A DNA stretch of 64,000 nt, taken from contig FJOG01000046.1 in NCBI GenBank assembly GCA_900073065.1, positions 275,315-339,314 on the forward strand, read 5' to 3'. The notes under the pieces were generated by a model. That model had not been told where the DNA came from. It did no database searches and worked only from the letters and a program-made list of their open reading frames with translations. The DNA is from Phialocephala subalpina (Eukaryota > Ascomycota > Leotiomycetes > Helotiales > Mollisiaceae). Positions 11,073 through 20,698 of the stretch are shown here, piece after piece; positions within the stretch are counted from its first letter, which is position 1, and each line of letters opens with the position of its first letter. A program made the position numbers and the translations under genes.

Positions 11073-12065
11073 TTATGCCTCCTCAGCCTCCTCGCTGACC
11101 ACTCGCTCAAGAATATGCAGACATTCGCAGGACGCTCATGCGAATAAACTCGTCCTAGTAGGCTCCTCATCCCCCTCCCCATCCGCAAAATGACATTCTC
11201 CCCGACAGAAATTTCATCTCCTCTCCTGAACCACCTTCTCGACCCGTTCACTACCAAGCAACACTCACTCGCAGCACACTGAGTTCCGGATACATTGCTC
11301 GTAGCTCGTCGAGGATGCTCGGGATCCAAGCAGCAGCCAAATCCCTGCCTCCAGGCTCGTAATAGTCATCAATCCCCCAGATGGTGTTGAAGTCTGGATG
11401 CACAATCTCTCCCTCTCCTTCAAAGGACTTGTATCGTCCATCGATGGCGAGGAGGAGTACCTTCAGAGTAGGAAAGAGAGAGAATATGGCTTTGAAGTCG
11501 TCGATTGCGCGTTTGCGATAGAACGGGATCTCGAACTGTGAGAATCTGGGATGGTCGCTATGTTGATAGCTGTGCGAGCCCGTTGAGAGAAAGAACTCTA
11601 GGGGTACAGCCAAATGCCGAGTCTTTGAACCCCAAGGAGTGTGGTCGTCGAAGATGTGTCCAGAGTTGAATATAGCGCGTCTAGACGGACGAAGGTTACC
11701 GAGGAGACATTCGAGAGGGTATGAATTGATATAGATTGTGTCGCATGAGAAGTTGACACGAATGTAATTATTGATATTCCCAGATGGAAGCTCTGTGCGG
11801 ATGCTGATTTCTCCAAGATTTCAAGAGCGATATTTCTTGCTTCGTGATTCACGCGGAAGATTGGGATGTTGGTTTTTGAAGTTGGAGTGTTGAAGTGCCA
11901 AGGTCCAGTTGGGTTGCGCCACCATTGTGTTGATGGGAGGCCGTCGTCGTCTTTAAGCTCGATGTCGATGATGCGTGGTTTAAGCAGAGCGTATTTCCAG
12001 ATTTTTAGTCGGAGCTCCTTTGGAAGGAGCGGGAAGAGATGGGACTGGCTACTAGGTGATTCCAT
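11073..12065 (-). pseudogene. 2EXR-domain gene, broken by frameshifts and stops
   Basis: The ATG at 12065 begins a good 2EXR N-terminus (LFPLLPKELRLKIWKYALLK, then RIIDIEL; FRVNHEARNIALEILEK). At about 11812 the frame moves by one base: the true continuation IRTELPSGNINNYIRV lies in the next frame, as if one A had been lost from a short A run. That frame is open to a stop at 11251 (VLRVSVAW), where it shifts again to LVVNG and then to VEKVVQERR. The last segment has a TGA where the intact paralog reads RWDYC, and a further stop before ending at about 11073. Three frame changes and two stops make a functional product unlikely. Confidence 0.8.
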
Positions 12066-12818
12066 GGCGTCGATACTAATTCTTGCTGTCGACCAAGTTT
12101 AAGCTCTTGATTAAGCTCTCGTGCGGGGGAATGAAAGTGAGGGAAGAATCAGTGACGAAGAGAATCAATATCTGGGGAAGAGCGCTAGATGTGTCGGACG
12201 CTGTGCTTGCAGGCTGACAGTGTAAGGGTACACTGGTAGAAGGCCACAGCAATTGAGATTGCAGCGTTTCACCGCGAGGAACGCCCCAGAAATTGAAGGA
12301 TTTTATACAATCCACTGTCGGCAATGACCTCGCGCTCGTTCATCGAGTCTAATTCAATTGATCGAGGTTTCTTGCAGGAGACTTTGGCGTCTGGAATCTT
12401 GGAGACAGTCTCTTCGTATCTATACAACGGCTGTGTTTTTCTCCTCCTTACACGCCTTTCCCCTCGAGAGACCGATCATCACCACGAAAGAGTGCAAGGA
12501 GAAGGTCATGCTCTTGGCGCAATCTTTCAACATCGGGATAAAAGTAAATCCAATGCCTGAAATTGAGTTAAAGATGTAGAACCGCAAAAAAACAAGCTCA
12601 TGAAAACATCTCCCAGAGCGGACAAGCAAAATGAGGAGCCGGAGCGGAGAGGGCGGGACAGCATGGCAGCAATGTCCTCATTGTGCGTAGACTTTATGCT
12701 TAATAACAAGTATGGCACTTGCCAGAGAGCAAGAAATGAAGCCCAGAGAGATGTCTGGATAATTTTATTCTATATCTTGTCTATAAAGATCCTGTGCTAT
12801 CGCTCTACCCAAAACAAA
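12066..12818. other. Intergenic region, no gene seen
   Basis: This 753-bp stretch lies between the start of the broken 2EXR gene and the 3' end of the old yellow enzyme gene. No open frame in it has a recognisable motif, and no repeat or inverted repeat stands out. Confidence 0.5.
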
Positions 12819-14177
12819 TCAAGCCTTCACCGATGGCTCATAGAAAGGGTAATCCGTGTAACCCTTCGTTGGTGGATCAGCTCCATAGAATGTGGTGCGA
12901 TCATACTTGTTCAATGGCAGACCCTCCTTCAATCTCTCAACTAGATCTGGGTTCGCAATATAGTGTCTTCCCATCACAATCGCATCCGCATCCCCAGAAA
13001 CGATCTTTGCCTCAATATTATCTCTGTCAAAGTTTCCAGCAGCAAGGAACTTGACGCCCCCCCTTGCCAGAATTCTCTGGAAGGGAACAAGAGAGTTGAC
13101 TCCCGCTTTAGCAGTGACCTCAGCCTCGACACCCTCAGTAGGGTTCTTGGAATAAGCAGCCAAAGCGTCGAGCTTAGCTTGCTCATCGAGAACCTCGTCG
13201 AAACGTGGCTCAACCATGTGTACATATGCTAGTCTNNNNNNNNNNNNNNNNNNNNTGGCATGGTTGCGAGCTCGTTGCAGAGGTATGCCCAATGAGCGTT
13301 GGGGTTCGAGTCTTTGGTGTCTTGGAAGTAGTTGTAAGGAGAGAGGCGGATGCCAACTTTGTCTGCGCCGATGGCTGAGGTGACGGCTTTGACTACCTCA
13401 AGAGGGAAACGGCATCTGTTCTCGACTGAGCCGCCGTAGGAGTCGGTTCGCTTGTTGACGTTGTCGTGGAGGAATTGTTCGAGGAGGTAGCCGTTTGCTC
13501 TGGGAGAGAAAGTCAGTGGTGCTTCAGAACACCGGGTGTATATTTAGCGTACCCATGGATCTCAACTCCATCGAAGCCAGCTTCATTAACGGCCCTCTTG
13601 GCCGCCTCGGCGAAGTCCTTGGTAATCTGGTGGAGTTCCTCAACAGTCGCAGGTGTGGGAGCATCGGAGGCATAGTCGGTACCGTCAACGGCATTGCCCT
13701 TGATTGGAATGTTCGAAGAGCTGATGGTTGGTCTGCCAATCAGCTTGGAAGATGTAGCTCTGCCAACGTGCCAGATTTGGCAGTAGATAAATCCGCCCTT
13801 CGCGTGTACGCCCTCGGTGACCTTCTTCCATCCTGCGATTTGACCTGGTGTGAAGAGACCTGGGATACCTGGGTATCCAGAGGCCTAATATTTCGTCAGT
13901 ATCGGCTCGCAGATGATGGTATATCTTGACTTGCTGTAGCACTGATGTTGGTGGCTTCGGTCAATGACAGACCACCCTTGTTTGCTCTCTGGGAGTAATA
14001 TTCCACCGCGATGTCTCCTGGCGCCCAGACTCCATCAGATTCCTTCACACCTCGCATCCGAGTCAACGGAGCTTGAATGATTCGGTGGTCGAGCTTCAGA
14101 GAGCCGAGTTGAACAGGAGAGAAAACGGCGGTGTCTGCGAGGGCCTTGAAGCCCGAAGGAGAGATTCTGGAAGGCAT
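12819..14177 (-). CDS. Old yellow enzyme family NAD(P)H:flavin oxidoreductase
   Basis: Exons (minus strand) are 14177-13935, 13884-13553 and 13499-12819. The first intron is GC-AG (GCAAGT...TTAG, 50 bp) and restores ATASGYPGIPG; the second is GT-AG (53 bp) and restores EIHGANGYLLEQFL, the family motif with the substrate-binding His and Asn. Other marks are QAPLTRMRG near the N-terminus, YGGSVENRCRFPLEVV, VGIRLSPYNYF and, near the end, GVKFLAAGNFDRDN, which belongs to the FMN phosphate site. The product is a cytosolic FMN TIM-barrel enzyme (PF00724) reducing activated double bonds; the substrate is not predictable. The ATG at 14177 fits the family start; an upstream GTG extension is unlikely. 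A 20-N gap (13236-13255) lies in exon 3. Frame continuity needs a true gap that is a multiple of three, so the stated size is wrong. The gene diverges from xanthine dehydrogenase. Confidence 0.95.
13236..13255. other. Assembly gap (20 N) inside the old yellow enzyme gene
   Basis: A run of 20 N lies between the codons for ELATMP and RLAYVHMVEPR (minus strand). The family normally has only a few residues here, so little is missing. Twenty is not a multiple of three, although both flanks are in one gene. Confidence 0.95.
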
Positions 14178-14923
14178 GATTGCTATTGTGTTTGAAAGAG
14201 CGACAAGAGAACTGGTCACACAATGAATTGAGGTAGTTGAATGTCACCTACTCGATATTGCACAAGAGAGAAACAACTTGCCGTAAAGATTTGCAACACC
14301 AGTGGCCACGAGTCGTCTCAACATGAAGCGCCATTCTTGCTCCGATGAGCGGTAAGTGAAAATCCCATTTCTGGAGTGTGCAGGGCGCGGCGTCTAGCTT
14401 TATCCAGAAGGAAGCAAAGATACGTGGACCCTCTGCAGCATAGCAGCGGACCTTCATGTTTGGCTCTAGGCGTATTGATGGTGGTGGATGGTGATCAAAA
14501 GAGAGGGGTGGAGGGGTGGAGGGGTGGAGGGGTTGCAAAAGTTGCAAGAATGGGGGTGGATTCTCGCTGTCAACAAACTGATCAGGGGTTCTTATCGCCT
14601 GCCCGACCCTAACCCGATAGGGGACCAACTGCACTAACCTTTCTCTCCTTAGCGTTCGGTTACACTTCAACCTCTTCTTCCCCACTTCCCACTCTTGCGG
14701 AAACGTGAATATGCCTTTTGTAACTATTCACCGGCAAGATATGCTTTGTGCGCTACCAATCGGAACGCAGCTAGTATCACTGACCGTCACTATCAGATTT
14801 AGATCACAATCGGTGAACGGAACCGAATTGAAATCTGACTAAGGTTGGAGAGGGGCTCTAGAGATCGACGGATTCATTGACAGCTGGTATGTTTTCCTGC
14901 AAGCAACACGATATTGCTTCGAA
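14178..14923. promoter_or_regulatory. Shared divergent promoter region of old yellow enzyme and xanthine dehydrogenase
   Basis: This 746-bp stretch separates the two divergent start codons and holds no supported gene. It contains a strong G-run array (14505-14532) and, at 14810-14826, the inverted arms TCGG and CCGA nine bases apart. That resembles a purine-regulator (UaY-type) site but has the wrong spacing (six is expected from A. nidulans work). Co-regulation of the two genes is possible but not shown. Confidence 0.45.
14505..14532 (+). promoter_or_regulatory. G-quadruplex-type motif, GGGG(TGGAGGGG)3
   Basis: Four runs of four G separated by identical TGGA loops form a perfect 28-bp G4 motif and at the same time an 8-bp tandem repeat. 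It lies about 330 bp upstream of the old yellow enzyme start and 390 bp upstream of the xanthine dehydrogenase start. Folding is inferred from sequence only. Confidence 0.7.
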
Positions 14924-17900
14924 ATGGAATTAACATCAACTGTCCAGTCGGTCTTCAAGCGGAGCACCCTCGATTTCTATCTCAATGGCACCAAGATAGA
15001 ATTGAGAGAGCCGAATCCGCAATGGACGCTCTTGGACTTCATCAGATCGCAACATGGCCTCAAGGGCACGAAGCTAGGATGCGGAGAGGGTGGATGCGGT
15101 GCTTGCACAGTTGTTCTTCAGACTCTGGATAGAGGAAGAATAAAGCATCTGGCGGTCAATGCTTGCTTGTTCCCTTTGATCGGAGGTATGTTCACACACG
15201 TGATCGAGCTGAAGACATCTCACCTTTGGGAGTGAAGACTAATATGGACAACAGTCATTGGCAAACATGTCATCACAGTTGAGGGCTTAGGAGATATCGA
15301 TAACCCTCATCCTCTTCAAGAACGTATGGCCAAACTTCACGGCTCACAGTAAGTTCACGAGAAAGTGGGGTACAAGATTGATACTGACCATATGCAGATG
15401 TGGTTTCTGTACTCCAGGAATTGTGATGTCTCTATATGCCCTCATCCGAAACTCTTATGACCCAGTCACCAAGAAATTCCACCTCTCTGAGAATGACATT
15501 GAAATGGAAGGCCACCTGGATGGCAACCTTTGCCGGTGTACTGGTTACAAGCCAATCCTGCAAGCTGCAAAGACTTTCATCATCCAGGACTTGAAGGGTC
15601 AGATTGCGATTCCGGAGGGTATTAGTGTTGAGATGGAGCCAAAAGAAGACTGTTCCGAGTATCAATATCGGTCAGAGAGCAGCCTCGACACTCCACTCAG
15701 AAGCCAAGGTTCTTGCGGAAGACCAGGCGGATGCTGCCGAGACCCACCAAAGGCCAAAGAGAAGGACTCTTCGTCCGACGAGTCATCAAAACTCTCGGAT
15801 TCATCATCAGAGGTGGAAAGCACGTCTGAAAGTAGCAACCCAGAGGAGAACGAAACACCTGTTGATGGTGCATCGTACGGAAAGCCCATGAAGTCGAGAG
15901 AGACGGATCCAACCAATGGAGAGGCGGTAGTAGGGACGAAGACAACGTCTAATCTCGACGCAGGGGCTCCGAAGAGTAAGGAAGGATATCCACAGATCAC
16001 ATTCATCCCGTACTCGCCAGACACAGAACTCATATTTCCTCCTGGTCTCAAGAAGTACCAGCACCAAGCGCTGATGTTTGGAAACGACACACATATCTGG
16101 CTTCGTCCAATCAACATGGAGCAGCTCCTTCTGATAAAGGACGCTTACCCGGAAGCGAAGATGGTTGGTGGAGCAAGTGAGGTTCAGGTCGAAGTTCGAT
16201 TCAAGAACTCACACTTCCCAATCTCCATTTACGTCAACGACGTGGAGGAACTACGTGGTCTCGAAAACAAGTATGATGTTATTGAGAATCTTGACTCCAT
16301 CGAGGAAGTCATTCTAGGTGCCAACGCATCACTCACCGAGGTCGAAGGAATATGTAAGGATCTGTCCATCAAGCTTGGGAAGCGAGGCTCTGTCTTGGAG
16401 GCTGCGAGGAAACAACTAAGATACTTTGCTGGCCGCCAAATTCGAAATGTCGCTTCACTTGCAGGCAACATCGCTACGGCATCGCCAATCTCAGACATGA
16501 ATCCAGTCCTGATGGCGTCTGGCGCTACCTTGACTGCCGAGAGCAAGTCAAAGGGCAAGATAACTCTACCCCTGTCTACTTTCTTCGTTGCATACCGAAA
16601 GACCACACTTCCTGTCGATGCTGTCATCACTCACATCCACATCCCATTGCCACCCCCGGGAGCCAGGGAGATTACAAAAGCATACAAGCAAGCCAAGAGA
16701 AAAGACGACGACATTGCCATCGTGACCGCCGCATTCAGAGTCCGACTCGACGACTCAGGTCTCGTCTCAGACATTTCCCTCGCATACGGAGGCATGGCCC
16801 CAACGACTCTGGAAGCAAAGACTACCATGAGCGCTCTCATCGGCAAGAAATGGCGCAGCTCCGCCACCCTGAATGAAACCATGAGCTCTCTCGCCCAAGA
16901 ATTCAACCTCAAGTTCTCCGTCCCAGGAGGAATGGCCACCTACCGACGAACCCTCGCAATGTCTCTCTTCTTCCGCTTCTGGCACGAAACTATCGCTGAC
17001 TTTGGCGTCGGAAAGGTCGATCCCAGTCTTGTGAGTGAGATCCATCGCAGCATCTCGACTGGGTACAGAGACAATTACAATCCGCATGAACAGCGTGTGG
17101 TAGGAAAGCAGATCCCGCATCTTTCGTCTTTGAAGCAGAATACGGGTGAGGCTCAGTATATCGACGACATGCCGAAGCAAGATCGAGAGCTGTATGGTGC
17201 GATGGTATTGTCGAGTCGTGCGCATGCGAAGCTGGTGGAGGTTGACTTCTCGCCTGCGATTGGGCCTGGGCTTGCCGTAGGATACGTCGATAAACATGAT
17301 GTGAGACCTGATCAGAATCTCTGGGGGTCTGTTGTGAAGGATGAGCCGTTCTTTGCTGATGGGGAGGTCTTCTCGCATGGTCAGCCGATTGGGATGGTGT
17401 ACGCTGAGACACAACTCCAAGCCCAGGCTGCCGCTCGAGCTGTCAAGATTGTCTACGAGGATCTTCCGACTATTCTGACAATCGATGAAGCTATTGAAGC
17501 AAAGAGCTTCTTCAAGCATGGCAAGATCCTCAAGAAGGGTATTGCTCTCGAAGACAATATGGACGATGTTTGGTCGGAGTGTGATCGAGTCTTCGAGGGA
17601 ACGACGAGAATGGGTGGACAGGAGCATTTTTATCTGGAGACAAACTCGGCTATGGTCATCCCAAACAAGGAGGAGAAATCATACGAAGTATGGTCTTCAA
17701 CTCAAAACACGCAAGTCATCTTCGCAACACATGTTACCGTCACAGCTAACCTCTCCACCTAGCATGGAAACTCAAGAATTCGTCGCCCAAGTCACCGGTG
17801 TCCCCAGCCACAAAGTCAACGCTCGCGTAAAGCGCATGGGTGGTGCCTTCGGTGGCAAGGAGTCTCGCTCCGTCCAACTTGCCTGTCTTCTTGCCGTCGC

Positions 17901-19542
17901 TGCTAAGAAGTCCTGGCGTCCTGTGCGCTGCATGCTCAATCGTGACGAAGACATGATGACATCCGGTCAACGACACCCTGTCCAAGCCCGATGGAAAGTA
18001 GGTGTCAAACACGATGGCACCTTAATTGCTTTGGAGGCGGATGTGTACGATAACGCGGGTTTTAGCCAGGATATGAGTGGTGCGGTGATGGATAGGTGCT
18101 GCACGCACTTGGAGAACTGCTATGAGATTCCTCATGTGTTGATCCGAGGACACGTGTGCAAGACAAACACACACTCCAACACTGCATTCCGAGGATTTGG
18201 TGGACCACAGGCTATGTTCATTGCAGAGAGCTACATGTGTGCTGTTGCCGAAGGTCTCGATATCCCAGTTGATGAGCTGAGATGGAAGAACTTGTACAAG
18301 CAAGGACAACTCACTCCTTTCTTGCAGAGGATCGACGAGGATTGGCATGTCCCCATGCTCTTGGAGCAAGTCCGAAAGGAGGTTGACTACGATACCCGCT
18401 GCGCAACAATCGAGAAGTTCAATTCGGAGAACAAGTGGAAGAAGCGAGGCATCTGCATGATTCCAACGAAATTCGGACTCTCGTTCGCAACAGCTCTTCA
18501 TCTCAACCAAGCAGGAGCAAGCGTCAAGATCTATGCCGATGGCAGTATCCTTCTGCACCATGGAGGAACAGAAATGGGACAAGGACTCTACACCAAGATG
18601 TGTCAAGTCTGTGCTCAGGAGTTGAACGTCCCTCTCGACTCAATCTTTACTCAAGACACCACCACCTATCAAATTGCCAATGCTTCGCCAACCGCTGCTT
18701 CAAGCGGTAGTGATCTCAATGGAATGGCTGTCAAGGATGCCTGTGACCAGCTTAACGAGCGTCTCAAGCCTTTCCGTGAGAAGTACGGTAAGGATGCACC
18801 GATGAAGACACTCGCTCATGCAGCCTACCTCGAGCGTGTCAACCTAGCAGCCAACGGATTCTGGAAGATGCCAAAGATTGGCTATGTATGGGGAAACTAT
18901 GATCTCAAGACTGTGAAGCCAATGTACTACTACTTCACCCAAGTAAACTCCCCATTCCCTTTCCTTTCTCTTTCTTTTCGAAGGCACAAAGATTAACAAA
19001 ATCAACAGGGGGTAGCAGTCTCCGAAGTCGAGTTAGACGTATTGACAGGCGACCACACGGTCCTCCGCACCGATATAAAAATGGACATCGGTCGCTCCAT
19101 AAACCCCGCAATCGACTACGGCCAAATCGAAGGTGCCTTCGTCCAAGGCCAAGGATTATACACCATGGAAGAAACTCTCTGGACTCAGAAAGGTGAACTC
19201 TTCACTAAGGGACCCGGTACTTACAAGATCCCTGGCTTCTCGGATATTCCTCAGGAGTTCAATGTCAGTTTCCTGCAAGGCGTGAGCTGGAATCATTTGA
19301 GGAGTATTCAGAGCTCGAAGGGGATTGGTGAGCCGCCGTTGTTTTTGGGAGCGACGGTACTTTTTGCGTTGAGGGAGGCGGTTAAGAGTGCGAGGAAGGA
19401 TAATGGAGTTGAGGAGCCTTTGGTGTTGGATAGTCCGGCTACGGCGGAGAGATTGAGGTTGGCGGTTGGGGATGAGATCCTAAAGGCAGGAGAGGTAGTG
19501 CCAGAGGAGGGAGAGAAGAGTTTCTTTGTTGCTGTTGCGTAG
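14924..19542 (+). CDS. hxA: Xanthine dehydrogenase (purine hydroxylase I)
   Basis: Five exons (14924-15185, 15255-15348, 15398-17710, 17763-18942, 19009-19542) sum to 4383 nt, giving 1460 residues. The protein oxidises hypoxanthine and xanthine to uric acid in purine use. Domain order is complete: plant-type 2Fe-2S (CGEGGCGAC, Cys 53-61), second 2Fe-2S (CGFC at about 120 and CRCTGY at about 164), FAD domain from about 340 (LRPINMEQLL), and two molybdopterin domains with GGAFGGKESR (about 915), AFRGFGGPQAMF (about 1030), GGTEMGQGLY (about 1155) and the catalytic Glu in GIGEPPLFLGA (about 1387). Intron 3 is GC-AG (GCAAGT...CCTAG). Between the FeS and FAD domains is a long linker (about 205-335) with SCGRPGGCCRD followed by a Ser/Glu-rich acidic stretch, which explains a length above the usual 1350-1400. 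No lesion seen. Confidence 0.97.
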
Positions 19543-20054
19543 AGGAGAAAGGGAATGGCAGGGGAGTCAGATTGTGCGATAAATGAGGGGCAAAACAAAT
19601 TGAATGCCTTGCGAAAGAAAATGAATATTCATCGATGTTGAATCTGTGAACGGATGCCATATGACGAATGCGAGGTGATTAAGGTGTTGTATTTCGGGGA
19701 GGCGAAGGCCTGAAGCTTTGGCGGCAAGTGCCTTGAAACTGGGACTGCGCTCGCTAAAGAGTAGTGGTGAGTGCGTAAACCTCACCTTAGCATACAGTGT
19801 GCCTTCATTATCACTTGTCTAGCTCTCTGAATGTCCCAAGACCTGGCGGCCAGTAAGACTGGTCAAAAAGCCCGTATTGGAGCTCCGGTTTGATGCCACC
19901 AGAGTGGCAGACTGGCATATGATCAGTAGGCGTACAATATACGTTGCCCAAAGAGGGGAAGGATTGAACAAGGAAAGAGCATCTCCAGCACAATCAAGTG
20001 CATTTGATGTGACAAATGCTTGCATTACCCCAGCTATGATCCAGCAGCCGATAT
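19543..20054. other. Intergenic region, no gene seen
   Basis: This 512-bp stretch lies between the ends of xanthine dehydrogenase and the convergent CHAT remnant. Open frames here are antisense shadows or short, and no motif is recognisable. Confidence 0.5.
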
Positions 20055-20415
20055 CTAAGCACCAAAGTGAACAAATGGCGCCCACCTCATCAAGTCCTCG
20101 CTACCTTGCTTCCTCAGCGTCAACATCGTGTTGTGCAAGGCTTCAGCAACTTCCAAAGTCTCACTCCCTTCGCACATGAACAGTTCTTGGTAGAAAGACT
20201 TGGCCATTTCTACAGCAGCGGAATCGTATGCTCCCCACATTGTAGCGATTACATGTCGATAACCAATCAGTTGAAACATGTTTGCCAAGTGAATGCCCTC
20301 ATCGACCAAAAGTCCAGGACGGATCTCAGCTGTGGAGCATGCGGAAAGAAAAGCTAGCTGGGCGACACCGATTTTGATTTTCCCAAGATCGCGAACTGTC
20401 AACTCTTCCAGCTTA
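20055..20415 (-). pseudogene. CHAT-domain protein, C-terminal remnant
   Basis: About 120 codons on the minus strand encode the C-terminal half of a CHAT (caspase-like, clan CD) peptidase domain. The Cys block is VAQLAFLSACSTAEI, followed by DEGIHLANMFQLIGYRHVIA, TMWGAYDSAAVEMAKSFYQ and a terminal WAPFVHFGA that is the normal end of the family. The His-containing half and any N-terminal repeats are absent. Upstream of codon one the sequence turns at once into AT-rich DNA (20416-20530) full of stops. This is the broken 3' end of a once larger gene. It sits next to HET and caspase-like genes, with which CHAT proteins share a proposed role in regulated cell death (family knowledge). Confidence 0.8.
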
Positions 20416-20698
20416 GTATAAATATAAATTAAAAAAATTAAAATAAAGTATTAGAAAGTTATAAGCCGAATAATATTGATTTGCGTTGATATTTTTGTAA
20501 TACTCGTATACTTGTGTATTAAAGAACTCTCGCCACGCAGGGATAATAGGCCGTGAGTGGAAAGCACGTGACGCCAGCTTCGAAGCGCAAGCCAAGCGAG
20601 CAAACCCCGCAACGTCGGTGAGCTGAATCTAAATCCTTTTTAATTTTCTCACTCCCCTCCTTCTTTGAGATCATAAACATTTCTCCAATCAAGTCCTC
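20416..20698. other. AT-rich junction and promoter of the HET gene
   Basis: The first 110 bp are very AT-rich (mostly A and T in runs) and abut the truncated CHAT remnant, suggesting mutated repeat DNA or an insertion scar. The rest, ending in a pyrimidine-rich leader, is the probable promoter of the HET gene that starts at 20699. Confidence 0.45.

Noticed and set aside
14810..14826. Possible UaY purine-regulator site in the xanthine dehydrogenase promoter
   Set aside because: The arms TCGG and CCGA are nine bases apart, not six, so it does not meet the known consensus.
15432..17627. Long antisense frames within xanthine dehydrogenase
   Set aside because: These are shadows of the plus-strand gene, whose domains and splice sites are fully consistent.
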